A stretch of 61,307 nt of DNA from Nitrospirales bacterium (GCA_022828225.1 JAJEJG010000016.1:1-61307); one strand, 5' to 3'; shown: positions 1 to 10,833, counted from the first letter of the stretch. Program-made: numbers and translations. The notes: generated by a model not told the origin, from the sequence alone.

Positions 1-92
1 CTCAACCCTCACCTATCTCTCTGATAAGCCTCGGGTTTCGCTCCGGGACGCCTTGCCCTGCATCCCGCTATCACAAGAAATCAGAGGTTCCT
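1..92 (-). repeat. MITE-like element, copy A (cut by window edge)
   Basis: Partial copy of a ~144-bp interspersed element found four times here (also about 17478, 53771 and 59461). The visible right end carries the terminal inverted repeat AAATCAGAGGTTCCT at about 78-92, and the interior matches the other copies with few mismatches. Its orientation is opposite to the copies at 17478 and 59461. It holds no transposase, so a non-autonomous transposable element is the simplest reading (inference). Confidence 0.8.
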
Positions 93-265
93 CAAGTTGC
101 CATGCCGTCATTACATCTTCACGACATTGTCACGAAAGTCCCTTGAAACACGAAGCGCGGCTGGCTACACTCGGCTCCCAACAAGGAAATTCCTCGGAAA
201 AAGTCTGTCCAACCAGAGCCCAACCCCAACGCAGAGGGTATCGGGAAAATCGAAAGAGCGCGGTT

Positions 266-1630
266 ATGCTCACCCACGACCGACAATCCATCCACGGCCA
301 ATGGTCCTCTCGTTTGACCTTTATCATGGCGGCGACCGGCGCCGCCGTCGGACTCGGCAACATTTGGAAATTTCCTTACCTGACCGGCGTCCACGGCGGA
401 AGTGCCTTCGTGCTGGTATATATGCTCTGTGTGGCCGCCCTCGGCATTCCCATGATGATGGCCGAGGTCATGCTGGGTCGTCGCGGCCGGCAGACGCCGA
501 TCAACACCATGCGGACGCTGGCGGAGGAAAGCAACGCAGGCCAGGGCTGGCAACTCATCGGGTGGTCCGGCACCCTGGCCGGCATCCTGATCCTGTCCTA
601 TTACAGCGTCATCGGCGGGTGGACCATCGGGTACATATTCCACGCGGCCAGCGGTGATTTCTCGGGCCTCAGCGGAGCGGGGGCCTCAAGCCTCTTCGGA
701 GACTTTGTCGGCAATCCCTTGATACAAGTGGGTTGGCACACCGCTTTCATGTTCATCACCATGTTCATCGTGGCTCGAGGGGTACAAAGTGGACTGGAAA
801 AAGCCGTCACTTATCTGATGCCGACCCTCCTGATTCTCTTGTTGGTTCTCGTGGGCTACGCCATGACCACCGGCTACTTCATGAAAGGACTCGCCTTTCT
901 GTTTACGCCCGACTTCACCCATTTTTCGAATACCAGCATGCTCACGGCCATGGGCCAGGCGTTTTTCAGCATGAGCTTGGGCATGGGCACCATCATGATC
1001 TATGGCTCATATCTCCCCAAAGACGTCTCCATCACCGGCACCTCCGTCGCGGTGGCCCTCTCCGACACCATGGTGGCCCTCATCGCCGGCATGGCGATCT
1101 TTCCGATTGTCTTTGCGAATGCCCTCACACCCGGAGCCGGCCCCAGTCTCATTTTTGAAACTATTCCCGTCGCCTTCGGCCACATGGGTGGCGGGACATT
1201 TTTCGCAACCCTCTTTTTTGTCTTGCTCCTCATAGCCGCATGGACGTCGTCTATTTCTTTAATCGAACCGGCGGTGACCATGATGATCGAAAAGTTCAAC
1301 ATGACGCGCCCCACGGCCGCTACGTGGACCGGTCTGGTCACGTGGGTCCTGGGACTCGGCACGGCTTTTTCATTCAACGTCTGGGCGGACGTCAAGGTGC
1401 TGGGCCTGACCTTTTTCGAACAGATCGACTTCCTCACCTCAAATCTCATGCTGCCGATAGGCGCGATCTGCATGGCCGTCTTTGCGGGATGGGTGATGTC
1501 CAAACACGTAAGCCGGGAAGAACTGAACCCGAAAAGCGAAGTCGGCTATGCTCTCTGGCACGCCTTGATCCGCTTCATCGCCCCGATCGCGGTGGCGATT
1601 GTCCTCCTGCACGCCATCGGCCTGTTTTGA
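266..1630 (+). CDS. SNF-type sodium-dependent transporter
   Basis: A 454-residue inner-membrane protein of the neurotransmitter:sodium symporter family, which moves amino acids or similar solutes together with Na+. The first transmembrane segment carries the family signature AATGAAVGLGNIWKFPYL (about residues 21-38), whose unwound GLGN stretch binds Na+ and substrate in LeuT. Around a dozen hydrophobic segments follow, as expected. The ATG at 266 is chosen because the signature sits just after it and GAAAGAG lies upstream; the open frame before it (from 53) is MITE-derived sequence. Substrate cannot be told from sequence. The gene appears monocistronic. Confidence 0.9.
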   Translation: MLTHDRQSIHGQWSSRLTFIMAATGAAVGLGNIWKFPYLTGVHGGSAFVLVYMLCVAALGIPMMMAEVMLGRRGRQTPINTMRTLAEESNAGQGWQLIGWSGTLAGILILSYYSVIGGWTIGYIFHAASGDFSGLSGAGASSLFGDFVGNPLIQVGWHTAFMFITMFIVARGVQSGLEKAVTYLMPTLLILLLVLVGYAMTTGYFMKGLAFLFTPDFTHFSNTSMLTAMGQAFFSMSLGMGTIMIYGSYLPKDVSITGTSVAVALSDTMVALIAGMAIFPIVFANALTPGAGPSLIFETIPVAFGHMGGGTFFATLFFVLLLIAAWTSSISLIEPAVTMMIEKFNMTRPTAATWTGLVTWVLGLGTAFSFNVWADVKVLGLTFFEQIDFLTSNLMLPIGAICMAVFAGWVMSKHVSREELNPKSEVGYALWHALIRFIAPIAVAIVLLHAIGLF

Positions 1631-1640
1631 CAAGTAGGGT

Positions 1641-1690
1641 TGTGGGATGACGCCTGTCCTGAGCGAAGTCGAAGGACTCCGCTCATCCGA
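1641..1690. repeat. Short REP-like intergenic sequence
   Basis: The 165-bp gap between the transporter and lnt contains TGTCCTGAGCGAAGTCGAAGG, a sequence type seen scattered through many environmental bacterial genomes. It has partial self-complementarity. No gene or clear terminator is visible here. Confidence 0.4.
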
Positions 1691-1795
1691 CCTACGCTGC
1701 TGTTTTTGAGCGGACGGCCTGTGGACGATCAGTCTCGTGAAGCCCGAACCGGCCTTGCTTGCAACGACTGGTAGCTTCCCCTACTGTATCGGCTT

Positions 1796-3391
1796 ATGTC
1801 AAAAACGCGCATATGGTTCTATTGTTTGCTCACGGGTACGGCATATTCGCTTTCCGTTTCCAATCTGATTGACGGGATTCCCTGGGGTCTGTTCGCCTGG
1901 ATTGCCCTCCTGCCCCTCCACCGTGTGCTGATCGGCGCCACGACGGGTCAAGCCTTTTGGCGCGGCTGGCTGGCCGGCTTTCTGGCGTTTGCCGGCACGA
2001 TGTATTGGGTGGTGACCGCCATGCACCACTATGGCAAAGTCCCCCTGCCCATCAGCATCGTGCTCATGCTTGTCTTGGCGGGATATCTGGGCCTGTACGC
2101 CGGCCTGTATGCCTGGGGATTTGTCCGGCTGGAACAACGATGGCCTGCCTCGACTTGGCTCGCAGCCCCCTGTTTGTGGGTCTCCCTTGAGTACATGCGC
2201 ACCCACGCGTTCAGCGGATTGCCTTGGGGCCTGTTCGGGTACTCACAATTCCAATGGCTGCCGCTCATCCAGATCGCCAACATCACCGCCGTCTACGGCG
2301 TGTCATTTCTCATCGTGCTGGTGAACATCTCCGTATTTTTGCTCATCAGGCGGGTGTTGACCGAAAATCCGCAGCACATGCTTCGGCCCTGGCTCCCGCT
2401 TACCGTCACCGTTGCGGCCATCCTCGGGGTCTGGCTCTATGGGTTGAATCAACTGCACGTGTCTCCTGCGGACAGACTCACCGTCGGAATCGTTCAAGCC
2501 AATATCGACCAGGCACAGAAGTGGGACCAAGCCTATCGAGAGGAAACACTGGAACGATACCGGCGGCTCACCGAAACCGTCAGTCCCAAATCCGACCTGA
2601 TCCTTTGGCCTGAAGCGGCCACGCCTTTTATATTCGAACAGGAGCCGGACTATCGATTGCTCGTGACCGGGATGACGGCACACGCCGAGGTCCCGCTCGT
2701 GTTCGGAAGTCCGGCCCTCCGGCGTCAAGACGACGGTACTCCGTACCTGCTCAACAGCGCGTATCTGTTAAATCCCTCAGGGGCAATCTCCGGCCGGTAC
2801 GACAAGCAACATCTCGTGCCCTTCGGCGAATACATCCCGCTGCAACGGATGCTCTTTTTCCTGGACAAATTGGTCGTCGGCATCGGTGATTTTCAGCCGG
2901 GACCGGGGCCGACCCTGCTGGACTTTGAACGCGGACCGGACAGGCGGCAGACCCGGTTTGGGGTCGCCATTTGTTTCGAGGTCATCTTTCCGGATCTTGT
3001 GCGGCGACTCGCACTCGAAGGTGCGAATTTCCTGGTGACGATCACCAATGACGCCTGGTTCGGGAACACCGTGGCCCCGCATCAACATTTCGCCATGGTC
3101 GTCTTCCGCGCCGTGGAAAACCGCATGGCATTCGCCCGGGCCGCCAATACCGGCGTGTCCGGATTGATCGATCCGACCGGACGGATTCTCACGGCAACGC
3201 CCATTTTTGCCGAACACGCCGTGATCGGCTCGATCCCTCTGAGCGCACCCTCCACGGTCTATACCCGATTTGGCGATGTGTTTGCGTGGGCCTGTGTTAT
3301 AATGGCCTTGTTTTTGTTATTCTTCGCTCGTTTTATCGACGGACCATCCGCGGCTGACACCCGCTTTTCAACGCGACACAAAGGAGCATAG
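1796..3391 (+). CDS. lnt: apolipoprotein N-acyltransferase
   Basis: The 531-residue inner-membrane enzyme that adds the third acyl chain to the N-terminal cysteine of lipoproteins, the step before Lol sorting. The N-terminal ~220 residues are hydrophobic multi-pass membrane sequence and the rest is a nitrilase-fold periplasmic domain. The Glu-Lys-Cys triad is visible: Glu in WPEAATPF, Lys in [12 protein letters not shown], Cys in [11 protein letters not shown] final hydrophobic segment closes the protein. Length matches the family (about 500-530). It lies immediately upstream of prfB, and lolC/lolD, whose products act after it on the same lipoproteins, lie 2.6 kb downstream. Confidence 0.95.
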   Translation: MSKTRIWFYCLLTGTAYSLSVSNLIDGIPWGLFAWIALLPLHRVLIGATTGQAFWRGWLAGFLAFAGTMYWVVTAMHHYGKVPLPISIVLMLVLAGYLGLYAGLYAWGFVRLEQRWPASTWLAAPCLWVSLEYMRTHAFSGLPWGLFGYSQFQWLPLIQIANITAVYGVSFLIVLVNISVFLLIRRVLTENPQHMLRPWLPLTVTVAAILGVWLYGLNQLHVSPADRLTVGIVQANIDQAQKWDQAYREETLERYRRLTETVSPKSDLILWPEAATPFIFEQEPDYRLLVTGMTAHAEVPLVFGSPALRRQDDGTPYLLNSAYLLNPSGAISGRYDKQHLVPFGEYIPLQRMLFFLDKLVVGIGDFQPGPGPTLLDFERGPDRRQTRFGVAICFEVIFPDLVRRLALEGANFLVTITNDAWFGNTVAPHQHFAMVVFRAVENRMAFARAANTGVSGLIDPTGRILTATPIFAEHAVIGSIPLSAPSTVYTRFGDVFAWACVIMALFLLFFARFIDGPSAADTRFSTRHKGA

Positions 3392-3392
3392 C

Positions 3393-4497
3393 ATGCTTGA
3401 GGACATTCGAACCCGTCTGCATACCACCGAAGACCATATCCAAGATTTACGGAGGCGTCTTTGACCTGCCTCGACTACAAAATGAACTCGAGGAACTCGC
3501 ACAGGAAAGTGCCCAACCCGATTTCTGGAAAAATACGCATGTCGCTACCAGGGTAGGACGACGTAAAGCCACCATTGAACGGGACCTCACCCGCCTCACC
3601 GATTTCGAGCAAAGGCAGGCTGATCTGGAAGCCACGCTCGAACTCATCGGGGCGGAAGATGATGCCGAACTCCACGCTGAATTGACCCAGGGCATAGAAG
3701 AGTTGGAAACGCTCCTGGAGCACATGCGCACGGAGCAGTTGCTGGCCGGCGAACATGATGGACGATCCGCCATTCTGGGGATCAATCCCGGCGCCGGCGG
3801 AACGGAATCGCAGGATTGGGCCCAAATGTTGATGCGGATGTTCGTACGATGGGCCGAGGAGAAGAAGTTCAAGGTCGGCAGCATCGACATCCAGCCCGGT
3901 GACGAAGCCGGCATCAAAAGCGCCACGTTGAGTATCGAGGGCCCGTATGCCTACGGCTACCTGAAATCGGAAGCCGGAGTGCACCGGTTGGTGCGGATTT
4001 CTCCATTCGACGCCAACAAACGCCGCCATACGTCGTTTGTCGCCGTGTCGGTCTATCCCGAACTGGATGACGACGTCGAAGTCGAGATCGACGACAAAGA
4101 TCTGAAGATCGACACGTTTCGCGCGGGCGGGGCCGGCGGGCAAAACGTCAATAAAGTCGAAACCGCCATTCGCATGACGCACATTCCCAGCGGGATCGTC
4201 GTGCAATGTCAGAACGAACGCTCGCAATTGCAAAACCGCATGGGCGCCATGCGCGTCCTGAAAGCGAAGATATACGAGTTGGAGCAACGCAAGAAGGAGT
4301 CCGAGTTTCAAACCATCGTCGGCGAAAAAAAAGACATCGCCTGGGGCAGCCAGATCCGGTCGTACGTATTCCAGCCGTATCAAATGGTCAAGGATCACAG
4401 GACGAATCACGAGTCCGGGAACATTGCCTCGGTCATGGATGGAGACCTCGACGCCTTCATCGAAGCCTATCTGAAACAAACCGCCGCGAGTGCATAA
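3393..4497 (+). CDS. prfB: peptide chain release factor 2, with programmed +1 frameshift
   Basis: RF2 recognises UGA and UAA stops and triggers peptide release in the ribosome. The ATG at 3393 (preceded by AAGGAG) opens 23 codons that end in CTT followed by an in-frame TGA at 3462-3464. A Shine-Dalgarno-like CGGAGG lies three nucleotides before CTT, matching the spacing of the classical E. coli prfB frameshift site. A +1 slip on CTT continues into the main frame from GAC at 3463, giving 367 residues. The peptidyl-hydrolysis GGQ motif is present in [15 protein letters not shown]. Expression should be autoregulated by RF2 level. lysS follows, a common arrangement. Confidence 0.97.
3450..3465 (+). 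promoter_or_regulatory. prfB programmed +1 frameshift site
   Basis: CGG-AGG-CGT-CTT-TGA-C. The internal SD-like GGAGG, the slippery CTT and the poor-context stop TGA-C reproduce the known RF2 autoregulatory element at the same spacing. The downstream frame encodes the conserved body of RF2. Confidence 0.95.
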
Positions 4498-4536
4498 CGA
4501 CGTTGGTTCTTTGACGCGGCGTATGGGAACAAGCTG

Positions 4537-6024
4537 ATGGATGAATCGAACGAACAGCGCGCACAGCGCATTCAAAAACTCGACGTGCTGACATCCATGG
4601 GTGTGCAACCCTACGGCACCCGCTTCGAGACGACGCACCGCGTCGTGCGCCTCCTGGAAGCGCACGGGACAACGGGCAAAGACGAACTCGATCAACGGGC
4701 AATCGACTGTCGGATCGCGGGACGAATCGTAGCCCTGCGCCGGTTCGGCAAGGCCGCGTTCGCCTCGCTCCAGGACGGCGCGCACCGGCTCCAGGTCTAT
4801 TTGAAGAAAGACGTGTTGGGCGACGACGCCTTTCGCCTGTCGCAGGAATTGGACCTGGGCGATTGGATCGGAGTGGAAGGCCGGCTGTTCCGCACGAAGA
4901 CCGACGAGTTGACCGTCGAAGTGCGCACGTTGACGTTTCTCTCGAAAGGGCTGCGTCCCCTTCCGGAAAAGTGGCACGGCTTGACGGACATTGAAACCCG
5001 ATACCGCCAACGCTACGTGGACTTGATCGCCAACCCGAACGTCCACGCCGTGTTTGAAACGCGTAGCCGGATCATCGCGGGCATCCGCACCTATCTAACG
5101 GAACACGGGTTCCTCGAAGTGGAAACGCCGATGATGCAACCCATCCCCGGCGGGGCCGCGGCCCGCCCGTTCGTGACGCACCACAACGCGCTCGATCGGG
5201 ATCTCTACCTGCGCGTCGCGCCGGAACTGTACCTCAAGCGATTGGTTGTGGGCGGATTCCAGCGCGTGTTTGAAATCAATCGGAACTTTCGCAATGAAGG
5301 CATCTCGACCATCCACAATCCGGAATTCACCATGCTCGAGTTTTACCAAGCCTATGCCGACTACCGGGACCTCATGGCGTTGACCGAAGACCTGTTCGGT
5401 GCGCTTGCACGGGATCTCCTCGGCGCCGATACACTGGAGTACCAGGGCGACTCCATCGATCTCACTCCCCCGTGGCGTCGACTTTCGTATTTCGAAGCCA
5501 TCATCGAATACAACGCCCTTGACCGCAACGTACTCGAAGATCAGGCCGCGGCAACGGCGGCAGCCCGGCGACTCGGGGTGGACGTTCCCAAGGATGCCTC
5601 ACTCGTCGGGATCCTGAACCTGATCTTTGAGGAAACCGTGGAACACCGGCTCACTCAACCTACGTTCATCACGGACTACCCGACGGAGATCTCGCCCCTC
5701 TCGCGCAGGAAGGACACGGACCCCCGACTCACCGATCGCTTTGAATTGTTTATTGCCGGACGCGAGTTGGCGAACGGGTTTTCCGAGTTGAACGATCCGC
5801 TCGATCAGCGTCAACGCTTCGAAGCCCAGGTCGCCCAACGGGAAGCCGGCGACGATGAAGCGCATTACTTCGATGAAGATTTCCTGCGCGCCCTGGAATA
5901 CGGGATGCCGCCGACCGCAGGCGAAGGGATCGGCATCGACCGGCTGGTGATGTTGTTCACGAACCAAGCCTCCATCCGCGACGTGATTCTCTTTCCCCAA
6001 CTTCGACCGGAGAAACCATCGTGA
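4537..6024 (+). CDS. lysS: lysyl-tRNA synthetase, class II
   Basis: Charges tRNA-Lys with lysine in the cytoplasm. The 495-residue protein has an N-terminal OB-fold anticodon-binding domain (about residues 55-150) and a class II catalytic core. Motif 2 is visible as [11 protein letters not shown] and motif 3 as [15 protein letters not shown] near the C-terminus; [17 protein letters not shown] is the typical LysRS core. The ATG at 4537 lies 39 bp after prfB. The stop overlaps the GTG start of lolC by 4 bp, so translational coupling is likely. Confidence 0.97.
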   Translation: MDESNEQRAQRIQKLDVLTSMGVQPYGTRFETTHRVVRLLEAHGTTGKDELDQRAIDCRIAGRIVALRRFGKAAFASLQDGAHRLQVYLKKDVLGDDAFRLSQELDLGDWIGVEGRLFRTKTDELTVEVRTLTFLSKGLRPLPEKWHGLTDIETRYRQRYVDLIANPNVHAVFETRSRIIAGIRTYLTEHGFLEVETPMMQPIPGGAAARPFVTHHNALDRDLYLRVAPELYLKRLVVGGFQRVFEINRNFRNEGISTIHNPEFTMLEFYQAYADYRDLMALTEDLFGALARDLLGADTLEYQGDSIDLTPPWRRLSYFEAIIEYNALDRNVLEDQAAATAAARRLGVDVPKDASLVGILNLIFEETVEHRLTQPTFITDYPTEISPLSRRKDTDPRLTDRFELFIAGRELANGFSELNDPLDQRQRFEAQVAQREAGDDEAHYFDEDFLRALEYGMPPTAGEGIGIDRLVMLFTNQASIRDVILFPQLRPEKPS

Positions 6025-7265
6025 CCCTGCCGTATGAAATTTTCGTGGGGCTCCGGTATCTCCGGGCCAAACGGCGAACCCGGACCATATCGCTCAATAC
6101 CTTCATTTCGATCACCGGTATTACGTTGGGCGTCGCCGCGCTCATCGGGACACTCGGCATCATGACGGGGTTCAAGGAGGACATGCAGGCGAAGATTCTG
6201 GGGACAACCTCGCACGTCGTGGTCCAGCCACGAGGGAAACAAACCATGGCCGGCTATGCGGAGGTGATGCGGCAGGTCGAGGAAGTGCCTGGAGTTGTGG
6301 CCGCCACGCCCTACATTTACCAACAAGTGCTGCTCACTTCGAAAACCGGCGTGCGCGGGATAGTCCTGCGCGGTATCGATCCGGATAAAGAGCCCGAGGT
6401 CACGGAAATCACGAAGAACGTGAAATCCGGCTCTGTACAGGATCTGGCCGTTCCCGACGCCTCCGCTCAAACCGGTCCGAAACCCGGCATCATCCTCGGC
6501 AAGGAACTGGCCAGGCGTCTTGGGGTCGTCGTCGGTTCCCGGATCAACGTCGTCTCCCCAGTGGGCCCCATCAGCGCGTTGGGGATGACGCCGAAAATCC
6601 GCCCGTTTCAGGTCGTCGGCCTGTTCGAGTCGGGCATGTACGAATATGACGCCTCACTGGCCTACATCGCGTTGGAGGAAGCCCAGCGGTTCTTCAGCCT
6701 GGGCAGGGCCGTAACCGGAATTGAAGTGAAAGTGGAAGATGTGTTTGTCGCCGATGCCGTGGCCAAACGTATCGACGCACGACTCGGGACCGGGTACATG
6801 GCGAGAGACTGGATGCTCTTGAACCGCAACCTGTTTTCGGCCTTGCGCCTCGAAAAAACCATGATGTTCTTGTTGCTGGTCCTGATTACGCTCGTCGCGT
6901 CCTTCAACATCGTGGGCACGCTCACCATGATCGTCACCGAAAAGCAACGCGAGATCGCCATCCTGAAAGCCATGGGGGCCACGCCAGGCGCCATCATGCG
7001 GATCTTCATGCTGAACGGCGTGGTCATCGGCCTCACCGGCACGGCCATCGGCATCCCCCTGGGGTACACCTTTCTCTACCTCATCGAAAACTATTTCACC
7101 TTCGATCAAACCGTGTATTTTCTCTCGAGCATTCCGGTCCACGTGAAGGCTTTGGACGTGTTCATGGTTTCGTTTTCCGCCATTCTGATCAGTTTCGCCG
7201 CAACGCTGTATCCGTCTTGGCAGGCCGCCAAGCTCGCACCGGTCAGCGCCCTTCGATACGAGTAA
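6021..7265 (+). CDS. lolC: lipoprotein-releasing ABC transporter permease (LolC/LolE family)
   Basis: A 414-residue inner-membrane permease that, with LolD, extracts mature lipoproteins from the inner membrane and passes them to LolA. It has one N-terminal transmembrane segment (about residues 20-45), a long periplasmic MacB-like domain, then three C-terminal segments in an FtsX domain ([15 protein letters not shown] motif). The GTG start overlaps the lysS stop as GTGA, and lolD follows after 5 bp. Only one permease gene is present here, so a homodimeric LolC/E-like (LolF-type) arrangement is possible. Confidence 0.93.
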   Translation: MTLPYEIFVGLRYLRAKRRTRTISLNTFISITGITLGVAALIGTLGIMTGFKEDMQAKILGTTSHVVVQPRGKQTMAGYAEVMRQVEEVPGVVAATPYIYQQVLLTSKTGVRGIVLRGIDPDKEPEVTEITKNVKSGSVQDLAVPDASAQTGPKPGIILGKELARRLGVVVGSRINVVSPVGPISALGMTPKIRPFQVVGLFESGMYEYDASLAYIALEEAQRFFSLGRAVTGIEVKVEDVFVADAVAKRIDARLGTGYMARDWMLLNRNLFSALRLEKTMMFLLLVLITLVASFNIVGTLTMIVTEKQREIAILKAMGATPGAIMRIFMLNGVVIGLTGTAIGIPLGYTFLYLIENYFTFDQTVYFLSSIPVHVKALDVFMVSFSAILISFAATLYPSWQAAKLAPVSALRYE

Positions 7266-7270
7266 CGTCC

Positions 7271-7978
7271 ATGAGTCCTTCTTCCGATTCAGCACCACCT
7301 CTTCTTCAAGTGAACGATTTGTCCAAATCGTTCGTCCTGGGCAGTCAAACCATCGACGTGCTGAAAGGCATCAAGCTAGAAGTCCGGCAAGGCGAACTTC
7401 TGGCCATGCTTGGGGCGTCGGGAGCAGGGAAGAGTACCTTGCTCCATATTCTGGGAACCCTTGATCGACCGACGCGAGGCACCGTGTGCTATGAATCGCA
7501 GGATATTTTCCGTTTGTCGGAACACGAGCTTGCCCGGTTTCGAAACCGGCACATCGGGTTCGTGTTTCAATTTCATCACCTTCTGCCTGAATTCACGGCC
7601 CTCGAAAACACCTACCTGCCCAGTCTGATGCAAAAACGGCCAATCGCACAGTGTGTCGAAGAAGCCGGCGCGCTGCTGTCGCAAGTCGGCCTGGAACACC
7701 GCTTGCATCACAAACCCGGTGAGTTGTCCGGGGGTGAACAACAACGGGTGGCCGTCGCACGCGCGCTCATTCACAACCCGGATCTGGTCCTCGCGGACGA
7801 GCCGACGGGAAATCTGGACACGCATACCGGGGAAACCCTGTTCGCCCTGTTGAGAAAACTGAATCAGAAACGCAAGACCGCGTTCGTGATCGTCACCCAT
7901 AACGAACGCCTCGCTCAACAAGCCGATCGCGCGATACACATGGTGGACGGACGGATCGTGAACGGCCGCGGGGAGTAA
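7271..7978 (+). CDS. lolD: lipoprotein-releasing ABC transporter ATPase
   Basis: The 235-residue ATP-binding subunit that drives the Lol permease. Walker A is GASGAGKST, the ABC signature is LSGGEQQRVAVARAL, Walker B is LVLADEPTGNLD, and the switch histidine lies in VIVTHNE. The ATG at 7271, five bases after the lolC stop, is chosen over an upstream start inside lolC. It is the last gene of the prfB-lysS-lolC-lolD run. The neighbouring permease and the closeness to LolD/MacB-type ATPases support the assignment. Confidence 0.93.
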   Translation: MSPSSDSAPPLLQVNDLSKSFVLGSQTIDVLKGIKLEVRQGELLAMLGASGAGKSTLLHILGTLDRPTRGTVCYESQDIFRLSEHELARFRNRHIGFVFQFHHLLPEFTALENTYLPSLMQKRPIAQCVEEAGALLSQVGLEHRLHHKPGELSGGEQQRVAVARALIHNPDLVLADEPTGNLDTHTGETLFALLRKLNQKRKTAFVIVTHNERLAQQADRAIHMVDGRIVNGRGE

Positions 7979-8090
7979 AGCGGGCCCGGAACGATCGGCT
8001 TGTCACGCTGGAATCGTTTGACTATCCTAGAAACGGATTCACCCAGCCGCTACAGAAAACGAAGCAAGCGGGAAAAAGGAGGCCGCATCC

Positions 8091-8924
8091 ATGCGAAACG
8101 ATCGACACTGGATACCCAGTCCGTTCACCACCATAGCACTAGCCATGCTCTTGGCGCTCCCAGTCATAACGGCCCTGACAAATACGGCGTACGCCCACGA
8201 CGGGCGCTTCTACGTCGGAGTGCAGGTCCCGGTGGAACGGGTCGATGCCTCCTACGACAAGACCGTCGACAACACCAACTCAAGCAACCCGCGAAGAGGC
8301 CAGGTGTTTCACGACAATGATTCCGACGATACCTTCGCGTATGGCATCGGGTTGCTCGCCGGCTATCGGATCCCGCTGCATACCGAGAGCGGATTGTACG
8401 TGAGCGGGGAGGTGGACTTGGCGTTTCACGGCGGCCAGGCAAAGGGACAGCTTCCGGGAGTGGGAGACTCCCCCGGGCGCAATCAACCCGGCGAAAGCTG
8501 GCCGGACCGCTGGTCCTTTGAAAAAGACCGGAGCTACGGCTTCACGCTCAAGCTGGGCGGCAGCCCCGGCGTGCTGCGGTCATGGGACACGAGCGTCTAC
8601 GTCCTCGGCGGTATCCGCCTCATCCAGGCGCAGTTTACGAATCACTTTAGAGGCTGCCTGTCCGACATGAACTGTACCTCGACCACCCAGCCCGAGTTCG
8701 TCTCGGGAACGGACAGCCGCGACCTGAATTATACGGCCTGGACGTACGGCGTGGGCGTGGAAAAGATGCTGAGCGAAAACCTCGGGCTTCGCATCGAAAC
8801 GCGTCATACTCTGTATAACAGTGAGCGCTGGGTCGAACCATTCAGCGACGTGGGAGTCAGAGTCCCGACGCGTATTGATGCGAATGACGTCGGCCTCCTG
8901 ATGAGCTTGGCGTGGTATTTCTGA
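8091..8924 (+). CDS. outer-membrane beta-barrel protein
   Basis: A 277-residue secreted protein of unassigned role. A signal peptide is clear: a hydrophobic stretch at about residues 14-33 ending in TAYA before HDGRFYVGVQ. The mature part alternates short amphipathic strands and glycine-rich turns (GIGLLAGYRI, YVSGEVDLAF, GFTLKLGGSPG, YGVGVEKML, LRIETRHTLY) and ends in a terminal aromatic (AWYF), which is the usual beta-barrel assembly signal. The pattern fits an OmpW/OmpA-like or porin-family small barrel. The ATG at 8091 has AAAGGAGG nine bases upstream. Confidence 0.75.
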   Translation: MRNDRHWIPSPFTTIALAMLLALPVITALTNTAYAHDGRFYVGVQVPVERVDASYDKTVDNTNSSNPRRGQVFHDNDSDDTFAYGIGLLAGYRIPLHTESGLYVSGEVDLAFHGGQAKGQLPGVGDSPGRNQPGESWPDRWSFEKDRSYGFTLKLGGSPGVLRSWDTSVYVLGGIRLIQAQFTNHFRGCLSDMNCTSTTQPEFVSGTDSRDLNYTAWTYGVGVEKMLSENLGLRIETRHTLYNSERWVEPFSDVGVRVPTRIDANDVGLLMSLAWYF

Positions 8925-9010
8925 AGCACCAACCAAGTTGCCCGCTGCATGGGAAGGCCACGGCTCCTATACACGGCTTCCCCCTGTGCTCTGATGTAAG
9001 GCCGGATTGC

Positions 9011-9850
9011 TTATTGGGGTGCCGCCGTGATTCTGTCCTTGATCACGTCAAACGTGGCTTTGGGCACCACTCGTTTGGAGACCAGCTCTCCGCGAAGCCG
9101 ATAGGGACGATTCAACACGACCTTGTCGGCCTCTTCCTTGGTGAGCCCTAAAAACAACTCCAGGTCATTCGCAGAAGCCGTATTGATATTGACGGGTGTC
9201 ACCGTCTCATTTAACGGTACGGCGACCGGAGGGGGGGCCGGCTTGGACGTTGATGTCTTGGATGCCAGGGGTGGGGTCTCCGTGCCGAACTTTTTCGAGG
9301 CCCTGGAAGCCTTTGCCGCGCTTTTCGTCATGGCTTCGCGGGCGTCTTTAAGGTCTTTCTCATAGCGGCGCACCGCATCCCGCAACGTACGGTTCTGACT
9401 TTTCAACTGCTGGTGCACATGCTGAATGTCTCGTAGTTTGCTCGCCAATGCGGCACGGTCCCTTTGTAGCTGAGCCTCACGAGTGGCGAGCACGTCCCGT
9501 TCACTCCTTTGGTTTTCCTTGATCTCCTCAATTTCGGCACTCAGCATTTCCAGATCGAACGCCGCCTTCTCATGCTCGGCCAGTAATTTTTCATTTTCCT
9601 CTTCGAGGGCCTCATACTGCATCCGGCGTTTTTTCAGTTCCGTCTTGGTCACTTCCAAGGCCGCCACGGTTGTTTCATATTTGCCCTTGGGGACGACACA
9701 ACCTCCCAAAAACAGACCGGCACAGCAGAGAAGGCTCACTCCCCACATGCCGTATCGCCGACCCCACCCGGGGGCCTCGTCAGTTGTGCTCAGTATCGAA
9801 AGGGATTTTTCGTCAGACAGACAACGTGGTTGGCTTAGGCCTTTTGACAT
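9011..9850 (-). CDS. coiled-coil lipoprotein with helix-hairpin-helix C-terminus
   Basis: About 279 residues, role unknown. A lipobox (LFLGGC) follows a hydrophobic stretch near residue 50, so the protein is probably a lipid-anchored envelope protein. Next comes a long heptad-rich coiled coil (about residues 65-185), then a Ser/Ala/Pro linker and a C-terminal domain beginning NINTASANDLELFLGLTKEEADKVV, an HhH fold as in ComEA/PsbU-type proteins. The start is uncertain: ATG at 9850 gives an unusually long pre-signal tail, and ATG at 9748 would give a normal lipoprotein signal of about 20 residues. It is divergent from uppP. Confidence 0.7.
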   Translation of the reverse strand: MSKGLSQPRCLSDEKSLSILSTTDEAPGWGRRYGMWGVSLLCCAGLFLGGCVVPKGKYETTVAALEVTKTELKKRRMQYEALEEENEKLLAEHEKAAFDLEMLSAEIEEIKENQRSERDVLATREAQLQRDRAALASKLRDIQHVHQQLKSQNRTLRDAVRRYEKDLKDAREAMTKSAAKASRASKKFGTETPPLASKTSTSKPAPPPVAVPLNETVTPVNINTASANDLELFLGLTKEEADKVVLNRPYRLRGELVSKRVVPKATFDVIKDRITAAPQ

Positions 9851-9963
9851 GGCATTTACTATGAAACCCCTGATATGTTTTGTCAACAATTCGCACGACG
9901 AGGAATCGACCGTCATCAGCGCACTATTCGCACGGATTCACGCATAAGCCGCCGCCGTCACCC

Positions 9964-10833
9964 ATGGAACAATTCGGACCAGGTCTAGCCGTTTTGCTCG
10001 GTATTGTGGAGGGACTCACGGAGTATCTCCCCGTCTCGTCGACCGGTCATCTCATTCTTTTCGGACACTGGTTGGGATTTACGGGCCACGTGGCAATCAG
10101 CGTCGAAATCTGCATCCAGGCGGGAGCCGTGTTGGCCGTCGTGGCTTACGAACGTGTCAAAATCCGTTTGCTACTAAGTCATGCGAACCAAGAAGGACGC
10201 AACTTGCGACGCAACCTTGAAACCTCGACCTCTTCCCTCGTGGACTTGCTCAGAACTTCAATTGACATTCACAAGCATCTCTGGTTTCTCATTGGCTTAG
10301 TCGCGGCTTTTTTACCCGCGGCTCTGGTGGGCTTGCTGGCTCATGACTGGATTGAGGAACACTTCTTCTCTCCTCGAACCGTGGCCCTGAGTCTCATCAT
10401 GGGCGGGGTCGTGATTCTCATCGTGGAAACCTGGCCCAAACAGGCTCGTTGCACGTCATTGGAACGCATCGGCCTATCGAGGGCCGTAGGAGTCGGCTTC
10501 GCACAGTGTATGGCATTGATTCCCGGCATGTCTCGCTCGGGTTCGACTATTGTGGGAGGGCTGCTCCTGGGGTTGGAGCGCAAAGTCGCCACGGAATTTT
10601 CCTTCTTCCTGGCGCTTCCGACCATGTTCGCTGCCACCGGCTACAAATTCGTACAATCCTACCATCTCATCAATGCCCAAGATCTCCTGGCGCTGCTCAT
10701 AGGCCTGGTAGTGTCCTTTCTGGTGGCCTGGGCGGTGATTGCGGCGTTTCTCTCCTACGTCAAACGACACACGCTCAAGGTGTTCGGCTATTACCGCGTG
10801 GCCCTCGGGACAATCATTCTCTTCGTGATATAG
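9964..10833 (+). CDS. uppP: undecaprenyl-diphosphatase
   Basis: The 289-residue BacA/UppP-family integral membrane enzyme dephosphorylates undecaprenyl diphosphate, recycling the lipid carrier for peptidoglycan and polysaccharide synthesis. The conserved motifs are visible: GIVEGLTEYLPVSSTGHL near the N-terminus and IPGMSRSGSTIVGGLLLG in the second half. At least seven hydrophobic segments are present. The ATG at 9964 places the catalytic motif at residues 12-29, as in the family. Confidence 0.95.
   Translation: MEQFGPGLAVLLGIVEGLTEYLPVSSTGHLILFGHWLGFTGHVAISVEICIQAGAVLAVVAYERVKIRLLLSHANQEGRNLRRNLETSTSSLVDLLRTSIDIHKHLWFLIGLVAAFLPAALVGLLAHDWIEEHFFSPRTVALSLIMGGVVILIVETWPKQARCTSLERIGLSRAVGVGFAQCMALIPGMSRSGSTIVGGLLLGLERKVATEFSFFLALPTMFAATGYKFVQSYHLINAQDLLALLIGLVVSFLVAWAVIAAFLSYVKRHTLKVFGYYRVALGTIILFVI

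Noticed and set aside
3475-5046. 523-residue open frame opposite prfB and lysS
   Set aside because: It lies wholly antisense to two certain genes with strong family motifs, and its translation shows no recognisable domain.
8000-8320. Small open frame overlapping the outer-membrane protein start
   Set aside because: It is in a different frame, without homology or better ribosome-binding site than the ATG at 8091.
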